DNA of 45,000 bases from Leptospira barantonii (GTDB lineage: Bacteria > Spirochaetota > Leptospiria > Leptospirales > Leptospiraceae). The notes beneath the pieces are model-generated. The model worked only from the letters and a program-made list of their open reading frames with translations. It made no database searches and was not told the origin of the DNA. The position numbers and the translations under genes are program-made. The first letter of the stretch is position 1. The number at the start of each line of letters is the position of its first letter. Where the stretch lies: contig NZ_NPDS01000005.1 in assembly GCF_002811925.1 (NCBI RefSeq), positions 1 to 45,000 on the forward strand, read 5' to 3'. Positions 34,914 through 44,866 of this stretch are shown piece by piece.

Positions 34914-36106
34914 ATGAATCTAAAAAATTATTTCCTATCGATCTTCTTAAAAAAAGACAACGAGTACGAAAACTTAAACGGAATCCGAGCCTTATCGATT
35001 TTATCGGTCGTAATGTTTCACGGTTGGGTCACCGCGAAGACGATTCTCCCGGACCATTCCGATCCTTTGAGTTTATTTTTAGGTTCTCTTTCATCGGGTG
35101 TTGATTTTTTCTTTTTACTCAGCGGCTTTTTGATCTACGGAGGATTGTTCCGCGAACACGAAAGAACCGGAAAAATCAAGATCAAAGAATTCTTTATAAA
35201 ACGTTCCTTGAGAATCTTCCCGGCGTTCTACACCGCCTTAGCGATTCTTTATTACAGCAAATATAAACTATTGGTGAAATTCGAATCCGTCACAATCACA
35301 CATCCGCAACTTCTTGCCATCGTTGCGGATTTAAAACTCCGCATGAGTAACGTTTGGGTCGACGTTTTTTATCTTTCGGATATCATCATTCCGAATACTC
35401 TTTATAACGGAGGTTGGTCCCTTTCCATCGAGGAACATTTTTATCTCATTCTTCCTTTTTTCTGTATATTATTTTTATTTAAAGTGGGTTTGAGAATACG
35501 GTTCGTCTTTTATTTTCTCGGGTTTTTAACCGCCCTTTTGGTGAGAATGAAAATCGCGATTCCGAACGCGAACTTGGACGCCGCTTATCTTTTTTATGCA
35601 AGGTTTGATTCCATTCTCGCAGGGATGTTGGTTTACGAAATTTTTCATCACTTTCCGATGACCCCCGAAAAAGCAGAAAATAATAAGATCAAACATACAA
35701 TCATTCTAATATTCGGATTTTTGATCGTAATTGGAGCGCATCAGATCGACCCGGGAACATCGTGGGCTTTGGTTTTTCGTCCGATCGCACTTTCTTTCGG
35801 CTTCGGAATTCTGATGTATTTTTCTTTCTATCCTGGATTTCTAAAAAGATTCTTCAGTCTTTCCGTCTTTCGACCGTTCGCGCGTCTTGGTTATACGGGC
35901 TATCTCTGGCATATCTTTGCGATTCCGATCGCGGCGAAAAAAATCATTCCGATGATTCAAACAACGCCTACGGTGTGGATGTTTTTGTTAAGCAGTTTGT
36001 ATCTGGTTGCGGTTACGTTTCTGATCTCTTGGTTCTTTTTTCTTTTGATCGAACAACCCTTTCTAATGTTAAAGGACAAACTTACCGGGGTTCAAAGTAA
36101 GATTTC

Positions 36107-36110
<4 letters not shown>
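34914..36110 (+). CDS. Acyltransferase-3 family membrane protein, second copy
   Basis: The 398-residue integral membrane protein has the same motif series as the protein at 32972: [18 protein letters not shown] with the conserved His, [40 protein letters not shown] and [14 protein letters not shown]. The target is probably a surface polysaccharide or glycolipid. It starts 43 bases after lepB without a clear ribosome site. Its TAA (36108-36110) overlaps the TAA of the convergent gene (36107-36109). It has no SGNH domain. Confidence 0.9.
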
Positions 36111-36886
<776 letters not shown>

Positions 36887-36941
36887 ACTATAAATATCGG
36901 TTTGGGGAGAATCGAATCTAAAACCGCGTTTGCGAGAAAAC

Positions 36942-38333
36942 TTAAGGCCCGGTCGCAACACAACGAGTGTATGCGGTTCCACCTTTCGTATAATTCATCA
37001 CGATGTTGCCCGAACCGAATTGAATCACCCATGCGTCGGTCGGATTCGTATAAGTCGTCGAAGTCCAATAGTTCGAAGACATCGTATTGGGAAAATAAGA
37101 CGTATTGACCGCCGGATTGGCAAGACTCAAATCCGTTAGACTTCTTAACTCGTTCACAGATGGAAGTCTCCAAACTCTTCCACCAAGACTCAATGAGTTA
37201 CAAGCAAGAAGTGCGTTCGTCCAGTTTAAGGAAGTCGCCGTTCCCGTGCACGCAGAACCCGAAAGTCCCGCGCTACACTGCGCCCAGATCAAACCGGTGT
37301 TCACGTCGGTCACTGTGGAATCCCCGTTGTCTTTCAACAATACGGAAGGTAACGTAGGACCGGAAACACAACGCACGTTATTCGTGTTTGTCTGAATCGT
37401 TTCACCGATGATTCCATCCGTGAATGAAACATACCAACGATCCGTCGCCGAAGTCGGAACGTAAATCGTGGACGTCCAATGACCCGATCCGTTCGTATTC
37501 GGAAAATAGGAAGAATAGGAAGAATAGGTCGCGGGAGAAGTTCCATCGTAGTTCAACATGGCGGCCAATTCTTTTGCGGAAGCGAGTCTCCAATCGGTTC
37601 TTCCCGCATAACCGGAGTTAAGCGCACTACACGCCGTATTCGACCCGGCCCAATCGAGGTTACTCCAAGTTCCCGTACAAGTCGCTCCGGTGGTTCCTTC
37701 CGAACAACTTTTCCAAATCAAACCCGAAAGATTATCCGTGGTTGTGTAATCGGTTCCGGACACATTCGTCGGTCCCGTAAAACTCGGAAGAGTTCCGTTC
37801 TTCAATTCTCCATCGTGTTTCGTTCCCGTGCAGGAAACCAAAGCCCCGCTTCCATCCCAACAAGATGTTTGTCCCGTTTTTAAAGGAGCGATTCCGTATA
37901 AGATCAGTTCCAGAGAATAAGAAACACCTCCAGAAGTATTGAACGCCTTCACCTGATAAATCGTATCCACTCCTCCGTATCCGATGTAAGAACCAGAGAT
38001 CACACCGGTTCTCGGATCCAAGACGACTCCGCTCGGTAAGGCAGGGCTGATCGAAAACGTAAGTCCACCACCCGCGACATTAGGCGTTAAACTGATCGGA
38101 GTTCCGTTTGCAAAAACCGCAGTGGGATAACTTAAGGATTGAGGAGCCGGACCACAAAAAGGAATGAGATTGGAAGAACCCGCGCTTAAAAAGAACGTTT
38201 CCCAATAGGATTTGGATTCGGGATTGCAGGCGTTGTCCACGGACTTTTGATTGCAATTCGAAAGAATCAAAAACGAAAGAATAGAAAATAGAACGGCAAA
38301 AGAAAGGGATCGGAAAGAAATTTTTGTTCGCAT
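36942..38333 (-). CDS. Lipoprotein with an Ig-like domain and two DUF1566 repeats
   Basis: A 463-residue lipoprotein. The signal runs to the lipobox LILSNC (Cys27). An Ig-like (He_PIG-type) domain follows (about 65-140: [20 protein letters not shown] then [20 protein letters not shown]). There are two copies of the DUF1566 (Lcl) module. The first (about 195-325) has [25 protein letters not shown] and GHWTSTIY. The second (about 335-463) has [24 protein letters not shown] and [11 protein letters not shown]1566 resembles C-type-lectin-like surface modules, so a ligand- or surface-binding role is plausible but not shown. It is upstream of the hypothetical gene at 36107 on the same strand. Confidence 0.9.
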   Translation of the reverse strand: MRTKISFRSLSFAVLFSILSFLILSNCNQKSVDNACNPESKSYWETFFLSAGSSNLIPFCGPAPQSLSYPTAVFANGTPISLTPNVAGGGLTFSISPALPSGVVLDPRTGVISGSYIGYGGVDTIYQVKAFNTSGGVSYSLELILYGIAPLKTGQTSCWDGSGALVSCTGTKHDGELKNGTLPSFTGPTNVSGTDYTTTDNLSGLIWKSCSEGTTGATCTGTWSNLDWAGSNTACSALNSGYAGRTDWRLASAKELAAMLNYDGTSPATYSSYSSYFPNTNGSGHWTSTIYVPTSATDRWYVSFTDGIIGETIQTNTNNVRCVSGPTLPSVLLKDNGDSTVTDVNTGLIWAQCSAGLSGSACTGTATSLNWTNALLACNSLSLGGRVWRLPSVNELRSLTDLSLANPAVNTSYFPNTMSSNYWTSTTYTNPTDAWVIQFGSGNIVMNYTKGGTAYTRCVATGP

Positions 38334-38469
38334 TAAGATCGGGGTCCTAGGACGAATTCGCCCTTAGAATCAATGGATGTAAAAAAATCCAATTTTACAA
38401 TCAATATCGGCGGAATCCCTTTCCGATTTTGGAAAAATATTTCCAACCGAAGATGAAAATTTTCGGTCT

Positions 38470-38976
38470 TTAAAAGAAAAAATGCGCGAACCAAATTCTC
38501 AGGAAAAAACTGATCGGATTCATCATACCCGAATCCGCAAATCGAATCGTTCCCTTGCGATCCAATATTACAAAAGATGGATATGCGTTCACCTTCCATT
38601 CTTTTAAAAAGGAATCGTTCGCGGGTATCACTTTGAAGTTGAGATTCTTTTCACGGATATAACGTTCGAGTTCCGTAAAATTCTCCCCTTCTTCCACGCT
38701 GACAAAAGAAAATCGGGAACTGTTTTCCAATCGTTCCGAATACCATTTTACCAAAGGAAGATTGGTGGAACAAACCCCACACCAAGTCGCCCAAAAGTAA
38801 ACTACGCTAACCTTGTTTGTGGATTCGTATTTTTCTCCGTTAAACTGATTCATTCCGTTGATAGGAATGGTTGGTTTTAAATCGGAGGCTTTGAAAACGG
38901 AAAGTGCGATCGTAATCGATAAAAACAAAACGACCCAAAGCGCGAAGGTTCCGCTCTTTTTGAAAACTTCATTCAT
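38470..38976 (-). CDS. Membrane-anchored thioredoxin-like protein (TlpA/ResA-type)
   Basis: The 168-residue protein has a signal anchor (about 9-28). A thioredoxin-like domain follows with the active site WATWCGVCS (Cys66, Cys69) and the cis-Pro loop [16 protein letters not shown]. It should face the periplasm and act in disulfide reduction or isomerisation, or in cytochrome c maturation. The WCGVC active site is of the TlpA/ResA type. The end is unusually hydrophobic ([13 protein letters not shown]). No cytochrome biogenesis genes are in the window. It lies 136 bases upstream of the DUF1566 gene and 79 bases downstream of the prenyltransferase on the same strand. Confidence 0.88.
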   Translation of the reverse strand: MNEVFKKSGTFALWVVLFLSITIALSVFKASDLKPTIPINGMNQFNGEKYESTNKVSVVYFWATWCGVCSTNLPLVKWYSERLENSSRFSFVSVEEGENFTELERYIREKNLNFKVIPANDSFLKEWKVNAYPSFVILDRKGTIRFADSGMMNPISFFLRIWFAHFFF

Positions 38977-39055
38977 CGATTATCAATTCGTTTCGTCTTT
39001 CCGACTTGTTACATTCGATCCGAGATCGATCGTAAAAGTTTCGTTCGGATGAGAA

Positions 39056-39955
39056 TCAAAGATCGAAACGGATTCCTTTGCCGAATCCCGAATACATAAT
39101 CGCGATCACCAAGGCCACCCAGATCAATCCCGCCAGTAAAACCCCCCAATCCGAAAGAATCGCCTTCGTAGGGTTGTGTCCCATGTTCTTGATGTAGATG
39201 ATATAAAGAGAACGAAAGATCGCGTAGACTACGATCGGAATCGTATAGATCATCTGATCGGTTCCGAGGTTTGCGATCGTGGTCGGACTCGTAACGTAAA
39301 GAACGTAACTCATCAAGGTCATCGTCGCAACGATCCCGAGCATCATATCCAAGAACCCGGTGGAATATTCGTCGAGAATCTTGCGATGTCCTTTTGCGTT
39401 TCCTTCGAGAATGATCAATTCTCCCCTTCGTTTTGAAAATCCCCAGAAGAGCGCGAGCATAAACGTACAGAGAAGAAGCCAAGAAGAGAACGTAACGTGT
39501 ATGATCACCGAACCCGCGATCGCTCGGATCACAAATCCGATGCTGATGCTCATCACATCGAGGATCACCATGTGTTTCAAAAACTTACTGTAAAGAACGT
39601 TGAACACAAGATAAAACGCGACAAGACCGAAAAATGCGGGATGTAAAAGATAAGCCAAGATCAAAGACAAGGGAAGAATGATCGCGGTGATAAAAAGCGC
39701 GAACGAAGGATCCAATTTTCCCGAAGCGAGAGGTCTGTGTTTTTTTTCGGGATGTAACGCGTCTTCCTTACGATCCAAATAGTCGTTAACGACGTACTGA
39801 CAACTAGCCACAAGTGAGAAAAGAAAAAAGGCCGCGATGACCCGTTGCACCGATTCCGGATCGGTCAACTTTTTAGCGAAGATGATGCCCGCAAAAATGA
39901 TTACGTTTTTGATCCACTGATGGATTCGGAGCAATTTCAAATACTGGAAGAGCAT
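39056..39955 (-). CDS. UbiA-family prenyltransferase (decaprenyl-phosphate phosphoribosyltransferase-like)
   Basis: The 299-residue polytopic membrane protein has the UbiA signature. The first Asp-rich motif, NDYLDRKEDALHPEKKHRP, binds the prenyl diphosphate or phosphate through magnesium. The second is VLDVMSISIGFVIRAIAGS. Its start, LRIHQWIKNVIIFAGIIFAK, and the HRPLASGKL segment place it with the DPPR synthases, which join phosphoribose to a polyprenyl phosphate, the first step to decaprenyl-phospho-arabinose in mycobacteria. The DprE1/DprE2 partners are not in the window. In Leptospira the product would be a sugar-lipid donor for envelope glycans; that is inference. Confidence 0.85.
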   Translation of the reverse strand: MLFQYLKLLRIHQWIKNVIIFAGIIFAKKLTDPESVQRVIAAFFLFSLVASCQYVVNDYLDRKEDALHPEKKHRPLASGKLDPSFALFITAIILPLSLILAYLLHPAFFGLVAFYLVFNVLYSKFLKHMVILDVMSISIGFVIRAIAGSVIIHVTFSSWLLLCTFMLALFWGFSKRRGELIILEGNAKGHRKILDEYSTGFLDMMLGIVATMTLMSYVLYVTSPTTIANLGTDQMIYTIPIVVYAIFRSLYIIYIKNMGHNPTKAILSDWGVLLAGLIWVALVIAIMYSGFGKGIRFDL

Positions 39956-40003
39956 ACTCGGTTACATTCCTTAGAAACCCTCAAATCATCAAGGAAAAAC
40001 CGA

Positions 40004-40028
40004 GGATCGGACGGAAACATATCGATCC
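40004..40028 (-). terminator. Candidate terminator of the eutBC genes
   Basis: Read on the minus strand, GGATCG and CGATCC pair around a 13-base loop about 17 bases after the eutC stop. The stem is followed by TCGG and T5 at 39999-39995. It sits before the prenyltransferase gene. The stem is short, so confidence is modest. Confidence 0.4.
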
Positions 40029-40044
40029 GTTTTAAGCGGAGAAT

Positions 40045-40815
40045 TTAAGAATCGAGTTTACGATTTTCAGAAATCGGGAGCGCCTCTTCGTCCTTGAGAT
40101 GAACGCCTGAAATTCTTTTTTGTAAGGAAAGAGAAAGCAGATATACGGCCTTTCGAGCCGCATCCGAAAAGTTCATTCCTCCCGAACGAATGTTCGAGAT
40201 ACAATTTCTTCTTTCATCAGTAAGACCGCTCGCGGGTTGATACGTTAGATACAAACCGAGGCTGTTTTCCGTGGACAAACCCGGTCTTTCTCCGATGAGA
40301 ATGATCGTCGCTTTCGCCTTCCAGAATTCTCCGATCTCGTCTCCGATCGCCACTCTTCCGTTTTTAACGATCGTAACCGGACTCAGTTTGAGTTTCAGAT
40401 TTTGAAGGGATGGTAAAAAACTTTCCAGAAACGGAATCAAAGAATCTCGGATCGCACTCGCAGAAAGACCGTCCGAAATCACAAGACTCAAATCGAATTC
40501 TTCCGAAAACTTGGAAGCGCTTTCCTTTAAAGTTTCAAAAGACTTGTAACTCTGAGAGGAAACTTTTTTTCCGAGATCGGGACGAGCCAAATATTCTTCT
40601 CGGGAACTCGCCTTGGATTTGATTTCTATATACTGCAAATCGTGAGAATCTAAAAAATCAAAAAGATTTCCGAAATCGGCTTCGGCCCAAACCGCGTCCC
40701 TTGCACGCGCGTGATCCAAACGGAATTTTAAAACTTCTTTTGTGGGCAAAGAAACTCCCGAACGACCCAGACCGATTCGAGCGGAGGTGAATTGTTTCCA
40801 TTCTTCCCAATCCAT
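40045..40815 (-). CDS. eutC: Ethanolamine ammonia-lyase small subunit
   Basis: EutC, with EutB, forms the adenosylcobalamin-dependent enzyme that turns ethanolamine into acetaldehyde and ammonia. The 256-residue protein has the family's opening block, TSARIGLGRSGVSLPTKEVL then FRLDHARARDAVWAEAD. A central VVISDGLSA-like core is present (LVISDGLSASAI), followed by IGERPGLSTENSLGLYLTY and the C-terminal ERNCISNIRSGGMN-type segment (here RRNCISNIRSGGMNFSDAA). It follows eutB after four bases. It is close to the usual length, so no truncation is suspected. Confidence 0.95.
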   Translation of the reverse strand: MDWEEWKQFTSARIGLGRSGVSLPTKEVLKFRLDHARARDAVWAEADFGNLFDFLDSHDLQYIEIKSKASSREEYLARPDLGKKVSSQSYKSFETLKESASKFSEEFDLSLVISDGLSASAIRDSLIPFLESFLPSLQNLKLKLSPVTIVKNGRVAIGDEIGEFWKAKATIILIGERPGLSTENSLGLYLTYQPASGLTDERRNCISNIRSGGMNFSDAARKAVYLLSLSLQKRISGVHLKDEEALPISENRKLDS

Positions 40816-40819
40816 AACT

Positions 40820-42208
40820 TTAACCCGCCAACGTTTCCAAATCCGACAAAAGTCCGGTTTGCAATTTTTGATCCGTGGGAATCAGATTCGTATCTAAAAT
40901 TCCTTTTTGCAAAAGCCATTCTTCGAATTCGGGCGCGGGTTTTAAACCGAGAACCTGTCTTAAATACAACGCGTCGTGAAACGAAGTGCTCTGATAAGAA
41001 AGCATAACGTCGTCGGCTCCGGGAATTCCCATGATGTAATTGCAACCAGCAACACCCAGAAGCGTGAGTAACGTGTCCATATCGTCTCCGTCCGCTTCGG
41101 CGTGATTCGTATAACAAACGTCGACTCCCATCGGAAGTCCGAGAAGTTTTCCGCAGAAATGATCTTCCAATCCGGCGCGCAAAATTTGTTTTCCGTTGTA
41201 TAAATATTCGGGACCGATAAAACCGACAACGGTGTTTACGAGCAAAGGTGAGAATTCTTTTGCGACCGCATACGCTCTCGCTTCCAGAGTTTGTTGATCG
41301 ATTCCCCAATGAGCGTCCGATGAAAGCCCCGCGCCTTGTCCCGTTTCGAAATACATAACGTTGTCTCCGATCGTTCCGCGTTTTAAGGACAACGCGGCTT
41401 CTCTCGCTTCGTTTAACAACGCGAGATTGATTCCGAAACTTTCGTTGAGTTTTTGACTTCCACCCACGGATTGAAACACAAGATCCACGGGCGCTCCTCG
41501 ATGAATGAGTTCAAGCGTAGTCGTTACGTGACTGAGAACACAGCTCTGAGTCGGTATCTCGTATTTACGAATGAGCGCGTCCAAAAGATTCAAGAGAGAA
41601 TGTACCGATGGAAGATTGTCCGTAGCGGGATTGATTCCGATGACCGCATCCCCGCTTCCCAAAAGAAGTCCGTCTAAAATTCCGGCGGAGATTCCTTTGA
41701 GATCGTCCGTCGGGTGGTTGGGCTGAAGTCTTGCGGAAAGTCTTCCAGGAAGCCCGATCGTATTTCTAAACTTAGTAACAACTCTGCACTTTTTAGAAAC
41801 CGCGATCAGATCCTGAATCGAACAAAGTTTCGAAACGGCCGCAGCCATTTCGGGTAGGATTCCTGGAATTAAATTCTTGAGAGTTTCCGAATCGGTCTTG
41901 TCGCTTAACAAAAACTCGCGAAATTCTCCCACGCTCATCGACGAGATTACTGAAAAAGAATTCCGATCGTGCCGATCGAAAATCAATCGAGTGACCTCGT
42001 CCTCTTCGTAAGGAATCAAAGGTTCTTCCAGGAATACGGACAAAGGAAGATCGGAAAGAATCATCTGAGCCGCGACTCTTTCTTCGTAACTCGCAGACGC
42101 GATTCCCGCGAGAATATCGCCGGAACGCAGAGGACTAGCCTTTGCTAAAAGATTCTTTAGATCGCCGAATTGATAATGACGGTTTTGAATCCTGGTTGTA
42201 TATTCCAC
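40820..42208 (-). CDS. eutB: Ethanolamine ammonia-lyase large subunit
   Basis: The 462-residue catalytic subunit is full length. The family's segments are present: SGDILAGIASASYEERVAA near the start, GLPGRLSARLQPNHPTDD, the substrate and cofactor region DGLLLGSGDAVIGINPATDN, and the conserved MYFETGQGAGLSSDAHWG and CYTNHAEADGDDMDTLLTLL. The start codon is GTG at 42208; an in-frame TGA lies a short way upstream and no other standard start is available, so I accept it although no ribosome site is clear. No eut shell, EutA reactivase, permease or aldehyde dehydrogenase gene lies next to it. Confidence 0.95.
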   Translation of the reverse strand: MEYTTRIQNRHYQFGDLKNLLAKASPLRSGDILAGIASASYEERVAAQMILSDLPLSVFLEEPLIPYEEDEVTRLIFDRHDRNSFSVISSMSVGEFREFLLSDKTDSETLKNLIPGILPEMAAAVSKLCSIQDLIAVSKKCRVVTKFRNTIGLPGRLSARLQPNHPTDDLKGISAGILDGLLLGSGDAVIGINPATDNLPSVHSLLNLLDALIRKYEIPTQSCVLSHVTTTLELIHRGAPVDLVFQSVGGSQKLNESFGINLALLNEAREAALSLKRGTIGDNVMYFETGQGAGLSSDAHWGIDQQTLEARAYAVAKEFSPLLVNTVVGFIGPEYLYNGKQILRAGLEDHFCGKLLGLPMGVDVCYTNHAEADGDDMDTLLTLLGVAGCNYIMGIPGADDVMLSYQSTSFHDALYLRQVLGLKPAPEFEEWLLQKGILDTNLIPTDQKLQTGLLSDLETLAG

Positions 42209-42559
42209 GGACCAGAGAATCCGTTTTTTTCAAGGAACTGCAACTAGAATTTTTGGAAGATGAGAATGGAAAAGAACTTCAACACAGCCTGAATGGATCC
42301 GCTGCCAAAGATGTAAATATCTTACACTCGGAATTCCCAAAGCGCCGTTTCATTACTTTAAGTTTTCATAATATAGTTCGGCCTTAGTTCGATAGAATTC
42401 ATTCCTAATTTATGAAACCCGACAAAACCATCTGCATGAAACGCTTAGGCGCGAAAAAGCGAATAACGGATGATTTGAGCTCCAAATGAATGTCATAATT
42501 CTATTTTATTACACTTTAATAACTTGACTTAGTCTAAATTGTAAAAATTTTACTAATTT
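42209..42559. other. 351-base divergent intergenic region, eutB to the lipoprotein operon
   Basis: No gene is convincing here; an 81-codon plus-strand frame from 42142 overlaps the start of eutB and lacks coding features. I looked for a cobalamin riboswitch (a GCCACTG-type box) that could control eutBC and saw none. A TTGACT at 42528-42533 lies a short way before the lipoprotein start, but I could not find a matching -10 at the right spacing. The region turns AT-rich from about 42320 on. Confidence 0.5.
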
Positions 42560-43846
42560 ATGTCAAAAATAAGAAACATTCGATTGAAACAAAATTGGGT
42601 TCATTATTCTGTAATCCTTTGTTTCTTACTCTCTTTGAATTGCAGTAAGGTTTCAAAAACCGATAATTTTCTTTGGCTTTCAGCTCTTGGAATTCATCTA
42701 ACAAACTCCAGCGAAACCGACAACGGAGAAATAAATCGGCAGATCTCTATTTCTTCGAATGTAAGAGCAAAATTTCAAATCAATCCGGAAGTGATGGAAA
42801 ACTTAGGTTTTCTTTATACTAACGATCCTGCATTTCCGGAGCTTCGAAAAATTCAAGATTTCTCGATCGTAAATCTTGAATCTCTTATCCGTGATCCCTT
42901 GCTGTCGCCGACAGATGTAAATCTATTCATTTTAGATTCGAGTAAAGGGAATATTATTTATACAAAGAATTCAGGAAGAATTGGATATTTTCACGACACG
43001 ACTCTTGTTAACTACACATCCATTCTTGTATTGCCATCGGGTAAAATATTATTAATTTCTAATACTGGATTTCTAAATCAATGTTATCTTTATACTGCAA
43101 TAGGAACGATAGTCAAAACTCCATCTTGCATTGATTCGGCGATATCGGCTCAGAGGTTCTACAATTTCAAATCGGATTTAGGAAAAATTATCGTTAAAAC
43201 TTCTTCAGATACGCTGAAGGTTTTTTCTTCCAAAGACAATTCGATTAACGATTTGAATCTATCTCCGGCGCCGAACGGCATAGTAGATGTTTCCTATTCA
43301 TCTTCTAAGAATCGACTTTCGATTTCTGATAAAAAAGGAACCAGAATTTCCATTTTCAATGAAATCGAAAATGAAATATTTCAATTAAGAACTCAAACGG
43401 AAATTTTTTCTCATTCAGGATCGGAAGGAAAAATCTATAACGCTCCTTATATTAGCAGTATTGCAATAAGCAAAGACGGGATTGTCTACGCTCTGAGTAA
43501 TATAGAAGACGCCATTTATACTTTTGACCAAAATTTAAAAATCGTTCATGTATTTGAAGACACTTTACAATTTCGTCCATTCCAGAAAATGATCGAACCT
43601 CTTAGGATTCGCATTTCTCCTGAAAATGAAGATCTATATATTTTAGGAAAAAATTATGTTTCGATAGCCCGCGACTTAGATGTAAATCCAAATCCCGATT
43701 TTCAATGGTCCTTACCTATCAACCAGGATAGTTTAAAACAAGCGATCATGGATTCATTCAAACAATCTAATTTCGATGTAAAGAAAAGCCTTTTCGATCA
43801 ACCCGCTGCTAAAGCGATTTTAGATACTTATAGGACAGCTCCATGA
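42560..43846 (+). CDS. Hypothetical lipoprotein (beta-propeller-like)
   Basis: The 428-residue protein has a basic start, a hydrophobic core (VILCFLLSL) and a lipobox ending LNC (Cys28). The mature part is rich in short beta-type segments (for example SILVLPSGKILLISNTGF, RLSISDKKGTRISIFNE, SIAISKDGIVYALSNIED). Several have the G-x-I/V-Y or D-K/G turn typical of NHL or WD-like propellers, so a six- or seven-bladed propeller is possible. I recognise no named family. It is AT-richer than the genes to its left. Its TGA overlaps the next start as ATGA. Confidence 0.75.
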   Translation: MSKIRNIRLKQNWVHYSVILCFLLSLNCSKVSKTDNFLWLSALGIHLTNSSETDNGEINRQISISSNVRAKFQINPEVMENLGFLYTNDPAFPELRKIQDFSIVNLESLIRDPLLSPTDVNLFILDSSKGNIIYTKNSGRIGYFHDTTLVNYTSILVLPSGKILLISNTGFLNQCYLYTAIGTIVKTPSCIDSAISAQRFYNFKSDLGKIIVKTSSDTLKVFSSKDNSINDLNLSPAPNGIVDVSYSSSKNRLSISDKKGTRISIFNEIENEIFQLRTQTEIFSHSGSEGKIYNAPYISSIAISKDGIVYALSNIEDAIYTFDQNLKIVHVFEDTLQFRPFQKMIEPLRIRISPENEDLYILGKNYVSIARDLDVNPNPDFQWSLPINQDSLKQAIMDSFKQSNFDVKKSLFDQPAAKAILDTYRTAP

Positions 43847-44859
43847 AATTCTTTCCAAAAGCAATATTACTTCTTACGTTGATTTTAACTGGGCTTACAA
43901 CATATATCCGTTGCACCCAAGATGAGATTATCTATTTCGCTTATGGAATTTGTACATTTTGGAATTCGACAACAATGGGAACTAAACCTGAATACTGTAA
44001 ATTATTGCCAAATACCAACGGTCCTGCCGGGAAATGTGTAAGCTGTGAGGGCGATTACACGGTCGGCTACTGTGTTGACGGTTTATATTGGCAGTCCAAT
44101 CCTAACGGAAAACAATGCGGTAAAGATGCAGGACTTTTCGGTGGCATGACAGGATGCGCGACGGCAGACCGTTGCATCGGAGTCGGGGGAGTTTCCATTC
44201 AGACAAACCGATCAGGCGTTTTTACAACGGATGAAACACCATTGCCTCCAAATGTAAAGTCAGTCATTCCGGCAAATGGTTCTACAATTTATCCGAATAC
44301 GACAATCCTGATTCAAACCACAAAATCAATGGATGGAGATTCGCTCCAGTTATCCGGGCCAATCGGAACCTTCGTTGGAAATTCTTTCCTTGTTAAAAGA
44401 AAAGATCAATACAATGATCAAATAACTTTACAGTTAAATCAAAATGTTCCAAGGGGCGCGCATAAAGTTCTCACAATAAAGGGTAAGGATTTGGATGGCC
44501 AAAATCTCCAAATCAATTTGAATTATTCGATCTTAGCAAACGGCCAATCACCTACAATTACTTCAAGCACTTGTCAGCCCGAATGTTTGGCCCGATGGAT
44601 TTTTGACTCGTACGCGTATCAATTCACAGCTCAAGGCGGCTTTCCGCCTTACACCTGGTATATGAATGGACAAATCCCACCAGGCGCCACAATGTCTTCG
44701 GATGGAATCTTAAGCGGTCCGCCCACCGGTAATTTTCTTGGCAGATATTATTTCGTAGTTACGGTCGTTGATTCAAACAATACAGTCGCCAATTTCAATG
44801 CTTCTATAAATTCATTTGATTTAGGTGCGGCTTGTTATTTTGCAGGAATTTGCTGGTAA
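43843..44859 (+). CDS. Lipoprotein-like Cys-rich protein with a C-terminal Ig-like domain
   Basis: The 338-residue protein has a hydrophobic N-terminus (AILLLTLILTGLTTY) followed by IRC (Cys24), a plausible but non-ideal spirochaetal lipobox. The next 90 residues are Cys-rich (CVSCEGDYTVGYC, GKQC, GCATADRC). A Pro/Thr linker and a beta-rich middle follow. The C-terminal module has FTAQGGFPPYTWYMNGQIPP then GATMSSDGILSGPP, the He_PIG Ig-like pattern. It ends with ACYFAGICW. The start overlaps the preceding gene as ATGA, so the two lipoproteins are made together. A further gene follows after seven bases. Confidence 0.8.
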   Translation: MKFFPKAILLLTLILTGLTTYIRCTQDEIIYFAYGICTFWNSTTMGTKPEYCKLLPNTNGPAGKCVSCEGDYTVGYCVDGLYWQSNPNGKQCGKDAGLFGGMTGCATADRCIGVGGVSIQTNRSGVFTTDETPLPPNVKSVIPANGSTIYPNTTILIQTTKSMDGDSLQLSGPIGTFVGNSFLVKRKDQYNDQITLQLNQNVPRGAHKVLTIKGKDLDGQNLQINLNYSILANGQSPTITSSTCQPECLARWIFDSYAYQFTAQGGFPPYTWYMNGQIPPGATMSSDGILSGPPTGNFLGRYYFVVTVVDSNNTVANFNASINSFDLGAACYFAGICW

Positions 44860-44866
44860 GGAAAAT

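Noticed and set aside
38333..38599. 88-codon minus-strand frame overlapping the end of the thioredoxin-like gene
   Set aside because: It overlaps the 3' end of the thioredoxin-like gene in another frame and has no domain or ribosome site. I therefore left 38334-38469 as intergenic.
42142..42387. 81-codon plus-strand frame overlapping eutB
   Set aside because: It covers the start of eutB in antisense and then AT-rich spacer. No ribosome site or domain is seen.
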